Origin: Pseudomonas serboccidentalis
GTDB lineage: Bacteria > Pseudomonadota > Gammaproteobacteria > Pseudomonadales > Pseudomonadaceae
DNA length: 64,000 bases
Direction of reading: 5' to 3'
NCBI RefSeq assembly: GCF_028830055.1
Contig: NZ_CP101655.1
Location: forward strand, 5,137,137 to 5,201,136
The position numbers were made by a program, and so were the translations under genes. Within the stretch, counting starts at the first letter, position 1. Each line of letters begins with the position of its first letter. This document shows positions 44,193-53,500 of this stretch, one piece after another. The notes under the pieces were generated by a model that was not told where the DNA came from, did not search any database, and saw only the letters and a list, made by a program, of their open reading frames with translations.

Positions 44193-44990
44193 TTATTTCA
44201 GCAGGCCGTTGACTTCGCCGTAGCTCAACGCCTTGAGCTCATGGGTATCGAGTTTGCCGCTGGCGAGGAAGCTTTTCACCAGCGCACCCATCGCGCCATA
44301 GAGGAACTCGGCGATGCCGGACCCGGCGCTCAAGCGCCGTACGCCCAAGGCTTGCAGTTCCGCGGGCGAGGGCAGGCAAGCGAACCCCAGGACGTTGACT
44401 GGCAACGCCGTGCCTTTGCAGATCGCCTCGATTTCATAGGCCGCCGTGACGCCGGCTGCGAACAAACCATCAGCCCCGGCCGCCTGGTACAGCGCCGAGC
44501 GCCGCAGGGTTTCGGCGACGCGGTCTTCCGCCGGCACCAGACCCCTGAGGTAAACGTCGGTGCGGGCGTTGATGAACAGCTTCACATCACGCTTTTGCGC
44601 GACTTGTCGCGCCACTTCGATCTTGCGCGCCAACAGTTCCGGGGCGCCGTTGCCGTCCTCGATATTGATCCCGACGGCACCAGCGGCCAGCACCGCGTCG
44701 ATGACCTCGGCCACACGCCCCAGGTCATCGGAATAACCGGCTTCGATGTCCACGCTCAGCGGCACCTTGATCACCCGGGCGATGGATTCCACCGTGGCAA
44801 TCAAGCGTTCGAGGGGCAGGGTGTTGCCGTCCGGATAACCGTGCGCCCAGGCCACCGCCGCGCTGCTGGTGGCGACGGCTTTGCCGCCCGCGTGCTCGAC
44901 CAGTCGCGCCCCGGTGGCGTCGGCGACGTTGGTCAGGATCAGCAGGCCATCCTGGTGCAACTGGTGGAACTGTGTGTCGAGCGTGCTCAT
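44193..44990 (-). CDS. Isocitrate lyase/PEP mutase superfamily protein
   Basis: 265 residues of the (beta/alpha)8 PEP mutase/isocitrate lyase superfamily. Visible pieces are LTNVADATGARLVEHAGGK, the metal-binding-like VDIEAGYSDD and VGINIEDGNG. It lacks a KKCG motif of true isocitrate lyase. Similar Pseudomonas proteins are annotated as PEP mutase-like or oxaloacetate decarboxylase-like; the substrate is open. It sits between ada and the AlkA-like gene with gaps of 30 and 2 bases, so it belongs to the alkylation-response transcript. A metabolic enzyme there is unexpected. Confidence 0.8.
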   Translation of the reverse strand: MSTLDTQFHQLHQDGLLILTNVADATGARLVEHAGGKAVATSSAAVAWAHGYPDGNTLPLERLIATVESIARVIKVPLSVDIEAGYSDDLGRVAEVIDAVLAAGAVGINIEDGNGAPELLARKIEVARQVAQKRDVKLFINARTDVYLRGLVPAEDRVAETLRRSALYQAAGADGLFAAGVTAAYEIEAICKGTALPVNVLGFACLPSPAELQALGVRRLSAGSGIAEFLYGAMGALVKSFLASGKLDTHELKALSYGEVNGLLK

Positions 44991-45020
44991 CGAAATCCCT
45001 TCTTGTAATGGATACCGTGG

Positions 45021-46103
45021 TCAGAAAGCCAATGGTTGCGTGAGCTGCACGGCGGCGTTTTCCAGCCTCAGCAGAAACGCCTTGCGCGGCTGTCCACCAC
45101 CATAGCCGGTCAGCGAGCCATCCGCACCGATCACCCGATGACACGGCACCACGATCGACAGCCGATTGTGCCCGTTGGCCAGGCCCACCGCACGACTGGC
45201 GCCGGGTTTGCCCAGGCGTGCAGCGAGGGCGCCATAAGTGCTGGTGTGGCCGTAGGGGATCTGCCGCAGTTCGGCCCACACCTGGCAGTCGAACGCGCTA
45301 CCGGGCAGGTGCAGCGGGACGCCGAATACCGTGAGCTTGCCGGCAAAGTACGCGGCCAGTTCACTGTCGATCTGCTGCAGGTGCGCGTTGTGCCCCGGTG
45401 CGACCACATAGCCGTGACGGGTTTGCAGCTCTTCGACCTCGCGGGTCAGCGCCGGGCGATCGAGAAACTCCAGCAGTACCAGGCCGCGACGTTCGGCCAT
45501 GGCGATCATCGGTCCCAGCGGCGTGGTCAGGCGGGTGAACAGCAGCGGTTCACTGTTGGCCGCTCGGCCCGGGGTGATGTGGAACGACTTCTGGAACGCA
45601 TCGCGAAAGCCGCTGAGCGATTCATAGCCGGAATCGAACGCCGCATGATCGATCGAGGTGCCTTGGCGGATTCCGCCCAGCGCCATGCCGAGTCGGCGGG
45701 TGCGCAGCCAGGCGTGGAAAGTCATGCCGAAATGCTGCTTGAACCAACGCCGCAGCTTCAGTGGTTCGATGCCCTCGGCCAGCAACTGGGCGTCGCTCCA
45801 GCGCATTTCCGGGTCAGCGTCGACAGCTGCGAGCAGGCGCTGCACCCAATCGGGGGCAATGGCCGCAGCGTCCAGCGGTTTGCAGCGCAGGCAGGCGCGA
45901 TAACCCGCCGACAGGCACTCATCGGCATGGGCGAAGAATTCGACGTTTTCCGGTTTCGGCTTGCGCGCCGTGCAGCTGGGGCGGCAGAAGATCCCGGTGG
46001 TTTTCACGGCCGTGAAGAACACCCCCTCGTAGGCGGTGTCGCGTTCGAGCATGGCGCGAACCATCTCGGCGTGGGGCGGCAGGAGTGCGGTTTGTATGTT
46101 CAT
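45021..46103 (-). CDS. ada: Ada: methylated-DNA repair protein and transcription activator
   Basis: 360 residues in Ada order. The N-terminal Zn-cysteine domain has Cys40 and Cys44 in FCRPSCTARKP plus a later CLRC pair; a methylphosphotriester-accepting cysteine is among them. An AraC-type helix-turn-helix lies at about 90-175. The C-terminal O6-methylguanine methyltransferase domain carries the active-site motif PCHRV with Cys321, the same number as in E. coli Ada. Once methylated at the N-terminal Cys it should activate this operon (PEP-mutase-like gene and AlkA-like glycosylase downstream). Family roles are known; regulation here is inferred. Confidence 0.93.
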   Translation of the reverse strand: MNIQTALLPPHAEMVRAMLERDTAYEGVFFTAVKTTGIFCRPSCTARKPKPENVEFFAHADECLSAGYRACLRCKPLDAAAIAPDWVQRLLAAVDADPEMRWSDAQLLAEGIEPLKLRRWFKQHFGMTFHAWLRTRRLGMALGGIRQGTSIDHAAFDSGYESLSGFRDAFQKSFHITPGRAANSEPLLFTRLTTPLGPMIAMAERRGLVLLEFLDRPALTREVEELQTRHGYVVAPGHNAHLQQIDSELAAYFAGKLTVFGVPLHLPGSAFDCQVWAELRQIPYGHTSTYGALAARLGKPGASRAVGLANGHNRLSIVVPCHRVIGADGSLTGYGGGQPRKAFLLRLENAAVQLTQPLAF

Positions 46104-46180
46104 GGCCAGAGCTTAAATCCAGGATTTCGATGGCTCCACCGAAAAATCGACAGTGAATTTCCAAATGCCCTGAACTACCG

Positions 46181-46266
46181 TGTAGGAGCTGCCGAAGGCT
46201 GCGATCTTTTGATCTTGTTTCTTAAAATCAAAGGCAAAAGATCGCAGCCTGCGGCAGCTCCTACAG
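46181..46266. repeat. REP inverted pair (GGAGCTGCCGAAGGCTGCG type)
   Basis: Arms TGTAGGAGCTGCCGAAGGCT and its partner ending GCAGCTCCTACA at 46266, with inner GATCTTTTGATC and a gap. It occupies the divergent region between ada and the VOC gene. Confidence 0.86.
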
Positions 46267-46282
46267 TTGAGGGATTGAGGTC

Positions 46283-46696
46283 ATGCCACCGTTCATCATT
46301 CAGCACATCGACCATATCGTCCTGCGCGTCGCGGACCTGCAACGCAGCATCGACTTCTACGACCGGGTCTTCGGCGCCGAAGTGGTCAGGCACAACGAGA
46401 AACTGGGGCTGGTGCACCTGCGCGCCGGCAGCTCGATGATCGACCTTGTCGACTTGCAGGGCGAGCTGGGCAAGAAGGGCGGTGGGGCGGCGGGTGCCGA
46501 GCGGCGCAACGTCGATCACTTCTGCCTGCGCATCGAGCCCTTTGACGAAGCGGCGCTGATCAGCCACCTGCAATCCTGCGGCTTGAGTGTCGAAAAAGCC
46601 GCCCGCCGTTTCGGTGCCGAGGGCTACGGTCAGTCGCTGTACTGCTTCGACCCGGACGGCAATCAGGTCGAACTCAAAGGGCCGTCCGAGGCTTAA
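46283..46696 (+). CDS. VOC family metalloprotein (glyoxalase/bleomycin-resistance fold)
   Basis: 137 residues in two beta-alpha-beta-beta-beta modules. The first opens with IQHIDHIVLRVADLQRSIDFYDR, putting a metal-ligand His in the HIDH position; a later DPDGNQVELKGP is the usual C-terminal module end with a ligand Glu. Members include glyoxalases and ring-cleaving dioxygenases; no substrate is implied here. Its stop overlaps by four bases the stop of the convergent LysE gene (46693-46696). It diverges from ada. Confidence 0.85.
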   Translation: MPPFIIQHIDHIVLRVADLQRSIDFYDRVFGAEVVRHNEKLGLVHLRAGSSMIDLVDLQGELGKKGGGAAGAERRNVDHFCLRIEPFDEAALISHLQSCGLSVEKAARRFGAEGYGQSLYCFDPDGNQVELKGPSEA

Positions 46697-47313
46697 GCGC
46701 GCTTGGTCATCAACAGCACCGAAGCCGCCGCCGACAGCAGCCCCGCGCAGCAACGGTTGAAGATGCGTTTGCCGCGCGGCTCGGCGAACCAGCGGCGCAT
46801 GTGCAGGCCCATCCAGGCGTAGGCGCCGATGGCGATCCATTCCAGCAGCAGAAACAGCGCGCCGAGCACGGCGAATTGCGCCGCTACCGGTTGGCTCGGG
46901 TCGACGAATTGCGGCAGGAACGCGGTGAACAGCAGGATCGCTTTCGGATTGCCCGCCGCCACCAGGAATTCCTGGCGCGCCAGGCGGAAAAAGCCAACCG
47001 AAGCCGCCGTTGCCTGCTGCCCGGCGTCGGGATTGGCCCGCCACAGTTGCCACGCCAGGTACAACAGGTACGCCGCGCCGATGATCTTGATCGCGTGGAA
47101 CAGCCATTCCGAGGTTTGCAGCACCACCGACAGCCCCGCGCCAGCGAGCGCGATCATCCCGGCGAACGCCAGAATCCGCCCGATACCGGCCGCACAGGCA
47201 CGGCGATAGCCATAACGGGTGGCATTGCTCACCGAGAGCAGGTTGTTCGGACCGGGGGCCATGTTCAGGGCGAAACAGGCCGGGAGAAACAGCGTAAGCG
47301 TGGCGAGGTCCAT
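46693..47313 (-). CDS. LysE family amino acid exporter
   Basis: 206 residues with about six membrane segments. The family signature near the N-terminus includes NMAPGPNNLLSVSNATRYG, and a mid-protein GNPKAILLFTAFLPQF also recurs in RhtB/LysE exporters. It probably exports an amino acid or homoserine lactone-like compound. The ATG at 47313 fits the family; upstream in-frame codons (to 47352) add charged residues not expected there. Its 3' end overlaps the convergent VOC gene by four bases. Confidence 0.86.
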   Translation of the reverse strand: MDLATLTLFLPACFALNMAPGPNNLLSVSNATRYGYRRACAAGIGRILAFAGMIALAGAGLSVVLQTSEWLFHAIKIIGAAYLLYLAWQLWRANPDAGQQATAASVGFFRLARQEFLVAAGNPKAILLFTAFLPQFVDPSQPVAAQFAVLGALFLLLEWIAIGAYAWMGLHMRRWFAEPRGKRIFNRCCAGLLSAAASVLLMTKRA

Positions 47314-47589
47314 GGCGGCGCTCCAGAAACGGTGGAGGCGCATTTTTATCACAGCCCGCGGGCGGCGCGACCCGTACAGTCACGCGGTGCTGTCGCGGTA
47401 CAGCATCGACAGCCCTCCTTTAAGCGCATCGAACTTTTCCGATTCGGCGGAACTCTGAAAAGTCAGAAAGCGATGGTTTCTTCAGTAAAAAACTGTGCGC
47501 CCAGTCAGAAAAGGCGTTCGCCGTGTACTATGCGGCGACGTTGCAAACACCCCGCCGGCCCCGAAGCGGCCCCACCTAGAGCGATCTAC

Positions 47590-48204
47590 ATGCAAGCAAA
47601 GGCCCGTGAAGTCTATGTGCCACCGGTGCTGCAAGATCTGCGAGCCGGCACTGCCGAACTGCACATCGCACTGGAAAAACGCCTTCCCTTTTTCTCCGAA
47701 CAACTCGATGCCAACGCCTTCCGGCGGCTGATGCAAGCCTATTACGGGTTTTACCGGCCACTGGAATCCGCACTGCTCGCCAGCGCCTGCATTCCCGCCG
47801 ATTTCGATATTGCCCCACGGCTCAAGACGCCAACCCTGCAGCGTGATCTGCACGCGCTGGGCGAATCGCCCGAGGGGCTGGAGCACTTGCCGCTCTGTCG
47901 CCAATTACCGGTCATCGAGTCCAGCGCCGCGTGCCTGGGCGTGTTGTACGTGCTCGAAGGCGCGACGCTGGGCGGGCAGATCCTGCGCCGTGAAATCGCC
48001 ACGCGCTTGAGCCTGGATGCCGATAACGGCGCAGCCTTCCTCGACGTCTACGGCGCCGCCACCGGCCGCCGCTGGCGCGATTTCATTGAATACCTGGGCG
48101 CTCGCCTGATGGACGTCGCCGAGCGCGCCGCCGTAGTTGCGGCGGCCCAAACCACATTCAGTTGTTTCGAGCGCTGGCTCGAAAGCCGGGAGGTACTGGC
48201 ATGA
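47590..48204 (+). CDS. bphO: Biliverdin-producing heme oxygenase BphO
   Basis: 204 residues. The conserved proximal His is His25 in ELHIALEKRLPFF, and the distal-helix glycines follow in YVLEGATLGGQIL. The family oxidises heme to biliverdin, CO and Fe(II). Biliverdin is the chromophore of the bacteriophytochrome encoded next, and the ATG of bphP overlaps the TGA of this gene (ATGA, 48201-48204), so cofactor and sensor are made together. The long open frame before the start is not coding; a typical ribosome site is not obvious. Confidence 0.93.
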   Translation: MQAKAREVYVPPVLQDLRAGTAELHIALEKRLPFFSEQLDANAFRRLMQAYYGFYRPLESALLASACIPADFDIAPRLKTPTLQRDLHALGESPEGLEHLPLCRQLPVIESSAACLGVLYVLEGATLGGQILRREIATRLSLDADNGAAFLDVYGAATGRRWRDFIEYLGARLMDVAERAAVVAAAQTTFSCFERWLESREVLA

Positions 48205-50447
48205 CTGCGCAAGACCAAGAAGCCTTTGAAGAATTGCTGGCCAACTGTGCCGACGAACCGATCCGCTTTCCCGGGGCGATCCAGCCCCACGGCCTGTTGC
48301 TGACCCTGAGCGAGCCTGCGCTGGAGATCATTCAGGTCAGTGCCAATGTCGAGACTCTGCTGGCCCGTCCGGCGCAGGGGCTGATCGGCCAGCCGTTGCA
48401 CAGCCTGATCGGCGACGCTCACGCCGAGGCGGTGCGCGAAGCCTTGCAGCAACCGGCATTCTCCGACGCGGGACCGCTGCATTTTCACCTCAACGGCATT
48501 GCCTTCGAGGGCCTGTTGCATCGCCATCAAGGCGTGTTGATTCTGGAGCTGGAAATCCACGTCGAGAACTTCCAGCCGCGGAATGTGGCCGGCAACCAGA
48601 CCCATCTGGGGCGCATGCTCCAGCGTCTGCAAGCGGCCACCACGCTGCAGGCGCTGTACGACATCAGCGTCAAGGAAATCCAGGCGATGACCGGTTACGA
48701 CCGGGTGCTGATCTACCGATTCGAGGAGGAGGGGCACGGCCAGGTGATTGCCGAGGCGTCGGATCCGTCGATGGAAGTGTTCAACGGTCTGTTCTTCCCG
48801 GCCTCGGACATTCCCGAGCAGGCGCGCGAGCTCTACCGCACCAACTGGCTGCGGATCATCCCCAATGCCGATTACCAGCCAGTGCCACTGGTGCCCAAGC
48901 TGCGCCCGGACACCCAGACCGCGCTGGACCTGAGTTTCGCCACGCTGCGCAGCGTCTCGCCGATTCACTGCCAGTACATGAAGAACATGGGGGTGCTGTC
49001 GTCGATGAGCATTTCCCTGCTCAAGGGCGACAAGCTGTGGGGCTTGATCAGTTGCGGCAATCGTCAGCCGCTGCACGTGCCGCATGAACTGCGCAGCGCC
49101 TGCCAGACCATCGGCCAGGTACTGTCGCTGCAGATCAGCGCGATGGAGGCGCTGGAAATCAGCCGCCAGCGCGAAGAAAAGATCGAGGCGCTGGCACTGC
49201 TCAACCAAGCGATGATTGACTCGCCGCAAAACGTCTTCGACGGCCTGGCGCAACAGCCGCAAATGCTGATGGCGCTGACCGGGGCCGGGGGCATCGCGAT
49301 CATCGAAGACAAGCAATTGCACCGTTACGGCAACTGCCCGGAGCCGGACGACATCCGCGCCCTGCACAAGTGGTTGCAGGACGGCGGCGAGCCGGTGTTC
49401 GCCAGCCATCACCTGGCGAGCGTTTACCCGCCGGCCGCGCAGTTTCAACCAGTGGCCAGCGGTGTGCTCGCCATGAGCCTGCCCAAGCCGGTGGACAACG
49501 GTGTGCTGTGGTTTCGTCCCGAGGTAAAGGAAAACATCAACTGGAGCGGCGATCCGAAGAAGCCGCTGGCCCTGGAAAACTCCGACGCCGGCCTGCGCTT
49601 GCGCCCGCGCACTTCGTTCGAAATCTGGAAAGTCGAGATGGCGGGGATTTCCACCAAGTGGAGCCACGGCGATCTGTTTGCGGCCAATGATCTGCGCCGC
49701 TCGGCACTGGAAAACGACCTGGCCCGTCAGGTACGCCGCGAGCAGGAGGCGGTGCGCGCCCGCGATGAGCTGGTGGCGGTGGTCTCGCATGACCTGCGCA
49801 ACCCGATGACGGTGATTTCGATGTTGTGCGGCATGATGCAGAAAACCTTCAGCTCCGACGGTCCGCACACCTCACGGCGCATCTCCACGGCGATCGACAC
49901 CATGCAACAGGCGGCGGGGCGCATGAACACGCTGCTGGAAGATCTGCTCGACACCTCGAAGATCGACGCCGGACGCTACACCATCACACCGCAGGCGCTG
50001 AATGTCGCGCACATGTTCGAAGAGACCCAGTCGCTGCTCGGCCCGCTGGCGCTGGACAAGGACATCAACATCTCGTTCGAGGCCCACGCTGACCTGAAAA
50101 TCCATGCCGACCCGGAGCGGCTGTTCCAGGTGCTGTCGAACCTGATCGGCAACGCCATCAAGTTCACTCCGCGCAAGGGCTCGGTGGGCGTGGTGGCGAA
50201 GTCTGACGGCAAAGACATCGTGTTTACCGTGCGCGACACCGGCGAAGGCATTCCCAAGGAACACCTGCCGCATGTGTTTGACCGCTATTGGACGGTGAAA
50301 GAGGGCAACCCGACAGGCACCGGGCTGGGGTTGTACATCACTCAGGGCATCGTCGAAGCCCATGGCGGGCGGATCGAGGCCAGCAGTGAGCCGGGTGAGG
50401 GCACGGAGTTTCGGTTTACGGTGCCGTTAAGGGTGGTGGGGGAGTGA
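48201..50447 (+). CDS. bphP: Bacteriophytochrome histidine kinase BphP
   Basis: 748 residues. The N-terminal chromophore-binding Cys16 (LANCADEPIRFPGAIQPHG) attaches biliverdin. PAS (about 20-120), GAF (140-305, with PASDIP at 200-205, whose Asp203 is structural), and PHY (325-505, with the tongue motif PRTSF at 469-473) make the photosensory module. The HisKA domain has His530 in VSHDLRNP, and an ATPase domain ends the protein. It detects red/far-red light and phosphorylates a response regulator. No response regulator gene is adjacent, so its output partner is elsewhere. Confidence 0.95.
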   Translation: MTAQDQEAFEELLANCADEPIRFPGAIQPHGLLLTLSEPALEIIQVSANVETLLARPAQGLIGQPLHSLIGDAHAEAVREALQQPAFSDAGPLHFHLNGIAFEGLLHRHQGVLILELEIHVENFQPRNVAGNQTHLGRMLQRLQAATTLQALYDISVKEIQAMTGYDRVLIYRFEEEGHGQVIAEASDPSMEVFNGLFFPASDIPEQARELYRTNWLRIIPNADYQPVPLVPKLRPDTQTALDLSFATLRSVSPIHCQYMKNMGVLSSMSISLLKGDKLWGLISCGNRQPLHVPHELRSACQTIGQVLSLQISAMEALEISRQREEKIEALALLNQAMIDSPQNVFDGLAQQPQMLMALTGAGGIAIIEDKQLHRYGNCPEPDDIRALHKWLQDGGEPVFASHHLASVYPPAAQFQPVASGVLAMSLPKPVDNGVLWFRPEVKENINWSGDPKKPLALENSDAGLRLRPRTSFEIWKVEMAGISTKWSHGDLFAANDLRRSALENDLARQVRREQEAVRARDELVAVVSHDLRNPMTVISMLCGMMQKTFSSDGPHTSRRISTAIDTMQQAAGRMNTLLEDLLDTSKIDAGRYTITPQALNVAHMFEETQSLLGPLALDKDINISFEAHADLKIHADPERLFQVLSNLIGNAIKFTPRKGSVGVVAKSDGKDIVFTVRDTGEGIPKEHLPHVFDRYWTVKEGNPTGTGLGLYITQGIVEAHGGRIEASSEPGEGTEFRFTVPLRVVGE

Positions 50448-50482
50448 AAGAAACCCGCGCCCTGTGATTCAGGGCGCGGGTT
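50446..50482 (-). terminator. Terminator between bphP and the Fic-like gene
   Basis: A perfect 13-base stem AACCCGCGCCCTG (50452-50464) with its complement (50470-50482) and a 5-base loop. On the minus strand it is followed by TTTCTTTC, so it best ends the Fic-like gene; it may also stop bphP. Confidence 0.78.
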
Positions 50483-50505
50483 GCGTGGCCTTATTGCGAG
50501 AATGG

Positions 50506-53500
50506 TTAACCCAGATCGCTCAATAACAGAAATACCTGTTTTGGCATCGGCGTGAATTGCTGGTTTCGCAGCTGACTGATCGCGTAAACGGCGCTGGCGG
50601 TGCGACCGTTTCCATCACCGAAGCCCTGGAACCCCGCAATGGCGGCAAGCAGGTGTTTGTCAACGTGCTGATGCGTGGCGTCCAGGGTTTTCAAGTGCTG
50701 CTCGAGCAACGCGAAACCGGTGGTGCTGCTGCCATATTTGGTGGGAGCGCCGGCCTGTCGGATGGAACCGGCCAGGTCGGGTACCAGTCGTGCGTGAATT
50801 TCCTGGATGAGGAGTGGGTCGAGTAGTGACTTTTTGTTGTTCGTGTATTCGCGCAGGACCGCCACGATGTTTTCAAAGTCATTACCTGCGGATGTAGAAC
50901 CTTGCAGCATCCACGCAGCGGCGCGCTGGGAGTTGTCGATCAAACCTTCAGGGTTGAACGAGGATTCGGGCATGACATCGCTGTAGGGGGCTTTTCCGAG
51001 ATCTTTGGCCAGCACACTTTGTTGATGGTTTTTCAGGTAGGTGATTTTTTTCGCCTCGATCTCGGCCACGATACCCAATGTTTGCGCATAGTCGTGTGCC
51101 CCAATGGTGAAGTACGTGCCATTGAAACGGCCAGGTTTGCTTTCAATGAACGCTGTCAGTAGATCGTTCACGGCTGTGGAACCAATCGATGACTCAAGGT
51201 CCTGAACTGAACGCAATGGAATGGCGGCCTCTCTGATGCTGTTATTGAACAGGTGCTCAAGTTCGAACACTGACGCATCCTTGGGTAAGGAAATATTTTT
51301 TTCACTCAATCGCGCGACAACCTGCTCGACCGTTTCCAACGTGTCATCCTTGAACAGTGCCCGGGCATGGGCCACCGTCGGCAGACCCATGCGAATTTCC
51401 GCGGCCGCGCCGGTCTTGTTCAACGCCTTGACCAGGTCGTAGGAACCACTGGTGCTGTTCGTCAGCCGACGCAATTGTCCGGCCCCCAGTTGAGTGATCG
51501 ACAGACCATAATGCCCCAGCTTGAAAGCGCCTTTGCCGAGCAGTTTTGCACCGCTCTGAAGCAGTTGCGGGACACCGTCCAGCGGGTTGAACAGTGACAG
51601 TACAAAACGCCCGCCAACCTTGCTCAGGTTCAGCAATCTGGCACTGCTGCTCAGCGCCTTGGCGAACGTGCCCGCGGCGCCGACAAAGGCAAACAGCACC
51701 AGGGTCGCATCCATCACGCAGCTGAACAGCGCGCTGCTGCGGCGGTCCTCTTTGCCGGATGCCAGGCCTTCGATGCACTCCTTGAACGGAATGATGATGT
51801 TCAGAATCGTCTCGAATGCCTGCTCCCATCGCTCGTTGCTGGCTTCAATTGTGGTCTGGTCATAACCCATGGCATAGAACGCGTTGTAGGGCAGCGGTGG
51901 ATTATGTTTGACCAATTGTTCAGCGATCGCCTGGAAGCGTTGGCTTTCAAAACTCTGCATTGGACTGCGCTGGTAATTGATGAAATCCGCTCTGTCGAAT
52001 TGAGCAAAACGCTCCAGCACGAAATCATGCGTTTGCGGATCTGGACGGCTGTCCAGCGCCTTGCCGTTGAAATAGGCCGGGTCCATGGATGCCCCGTACA
52101 GGACGATTTGCGAATCGAATTGTGCATCGGCCTCGAGCCACAGGGGCCGCGCGTTGAACTGACGGGTCAGGGTCTGGTTCTCCCGGCACGCCCCCTGCAG
52201 CGGAAACAGCTCGTAGGCGCAGATGTCCTCGTTGACCTTGCTCAGCAGGATCACCCCGTAGGGCGCGTGAACGTCAGTCTCGCTGCGAATCAGCCCCGCA
52301 GAACTGATCGGACGAACCCGGATCAGGCGATACAGCGCCAGATGCCCTTGCTCGATGGCGACGCGATCTGCCACCTGGCTTTGCATCAGCGCCAGGCGCG
52401 TTAACGTGCCGAGGCCTTTCTGGTGAAGGGGGTATTGGCGGTCAATTTCTCGGGCGTACAGCGTATTGACAGGTTCCAGTCGTTGCAGCCTCTCGGTCCA
52501 GTCACTGTTGTAGGCACTGAATCTGCGCGCCAGATACAAATCCAGCAGGGACTCGTCCTGGTTGCTCGTGTTGCGAATGACGGACTCGGGGTCTAACCCG
52601 GCGCCCTCGATCGTAGCCCTGGCCAACGCTCTGCGACTGACCGGAGGCGTAGCGATGTTCTTCAAGGCTTCGCTCATTTGCCCCTGAAAGGTGTGGTAGC
52701 GGCCCAGCGCCTGCTCAACGAGCCATTGCGTGGGCAGGTCTTCGCTTGGGTCCGGTTCAAGCCCGTTGATAGCGCTCCAGACCAGAATGCAGCGGGTCAT
52801 GATCAAGTCATGCAGCGCTTGCTGAGCAGGGCTGACCGGAGCGGTGGCCCCCAGTGTCTTCAGGCTTTCATAAGTCATCCGGCGCGACAGCCCCGGCGCA
52901 ACGCTTTCGGCGAGCAGGACCGATTTGCGCAGCATGATCCAGCCGCAAGAACCCAATTGCAGGTTCGGCGGCGTAACGACGAGGAACTCAGGGGCCAGGC
53001 CGGCGAAAATCAGTTGCAACGCCAGTGGTGCGCAGGTCGGCTGAACACCGTACGAGTTGACGACGATATCGGTGAGCTTTTCGATGATCTCGTTGCGGGT
53101 GGCCTGCACGTAGCGGGGCGCGTACAAGTGAAACGAATGGTAGAAGCGGCGTGCGCTGTCCTCGGCCAGTCCGAAGTCGAGCAAGATCGCGGCAACCAGC
53201 AAGGCGCTGCGCTGATGGTGCGTCAGGGGTGTTTGGGTTGCCGGAGCTTGCGGGTTCAAGGCGCTCATACACGCCTGAGCGAAAGCCTTGGCTTGTGGCG
53301 TGTCGACAATCAACGCCCAGCTCGGGTCGAGGTCTTCCTGCACAAAAGCCTTGGAGAACGTGCTGCCAAGCATGGCGTCAGCCAGATAATCGAGCAGGGT
53401 TTGCGGCTTCGGGCCGTTGTTGTTGATCACTTGAGCAATGCACTGACGGATAGCGCCATGTTGATCGGTGCTGATCGCTAGTTGCGGTTCTCCGGTGTCT

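Noticed and set aside
46801..47589. N-terminal extension of bphO by 263 codons
   Set aside because: The extension is antisense to the LysE gene and unlike any heme oxygenase; the family start is at 47590.
50506..50800. A class II Fic inhibitory motif (S/T)xxxE(G/N) upstream of the Fic-like motif
   Set aside because: The nearest candidate, around GNDFEN, lacks the Ser/Thr at the needed position, so no inhibitory helix is claimed.
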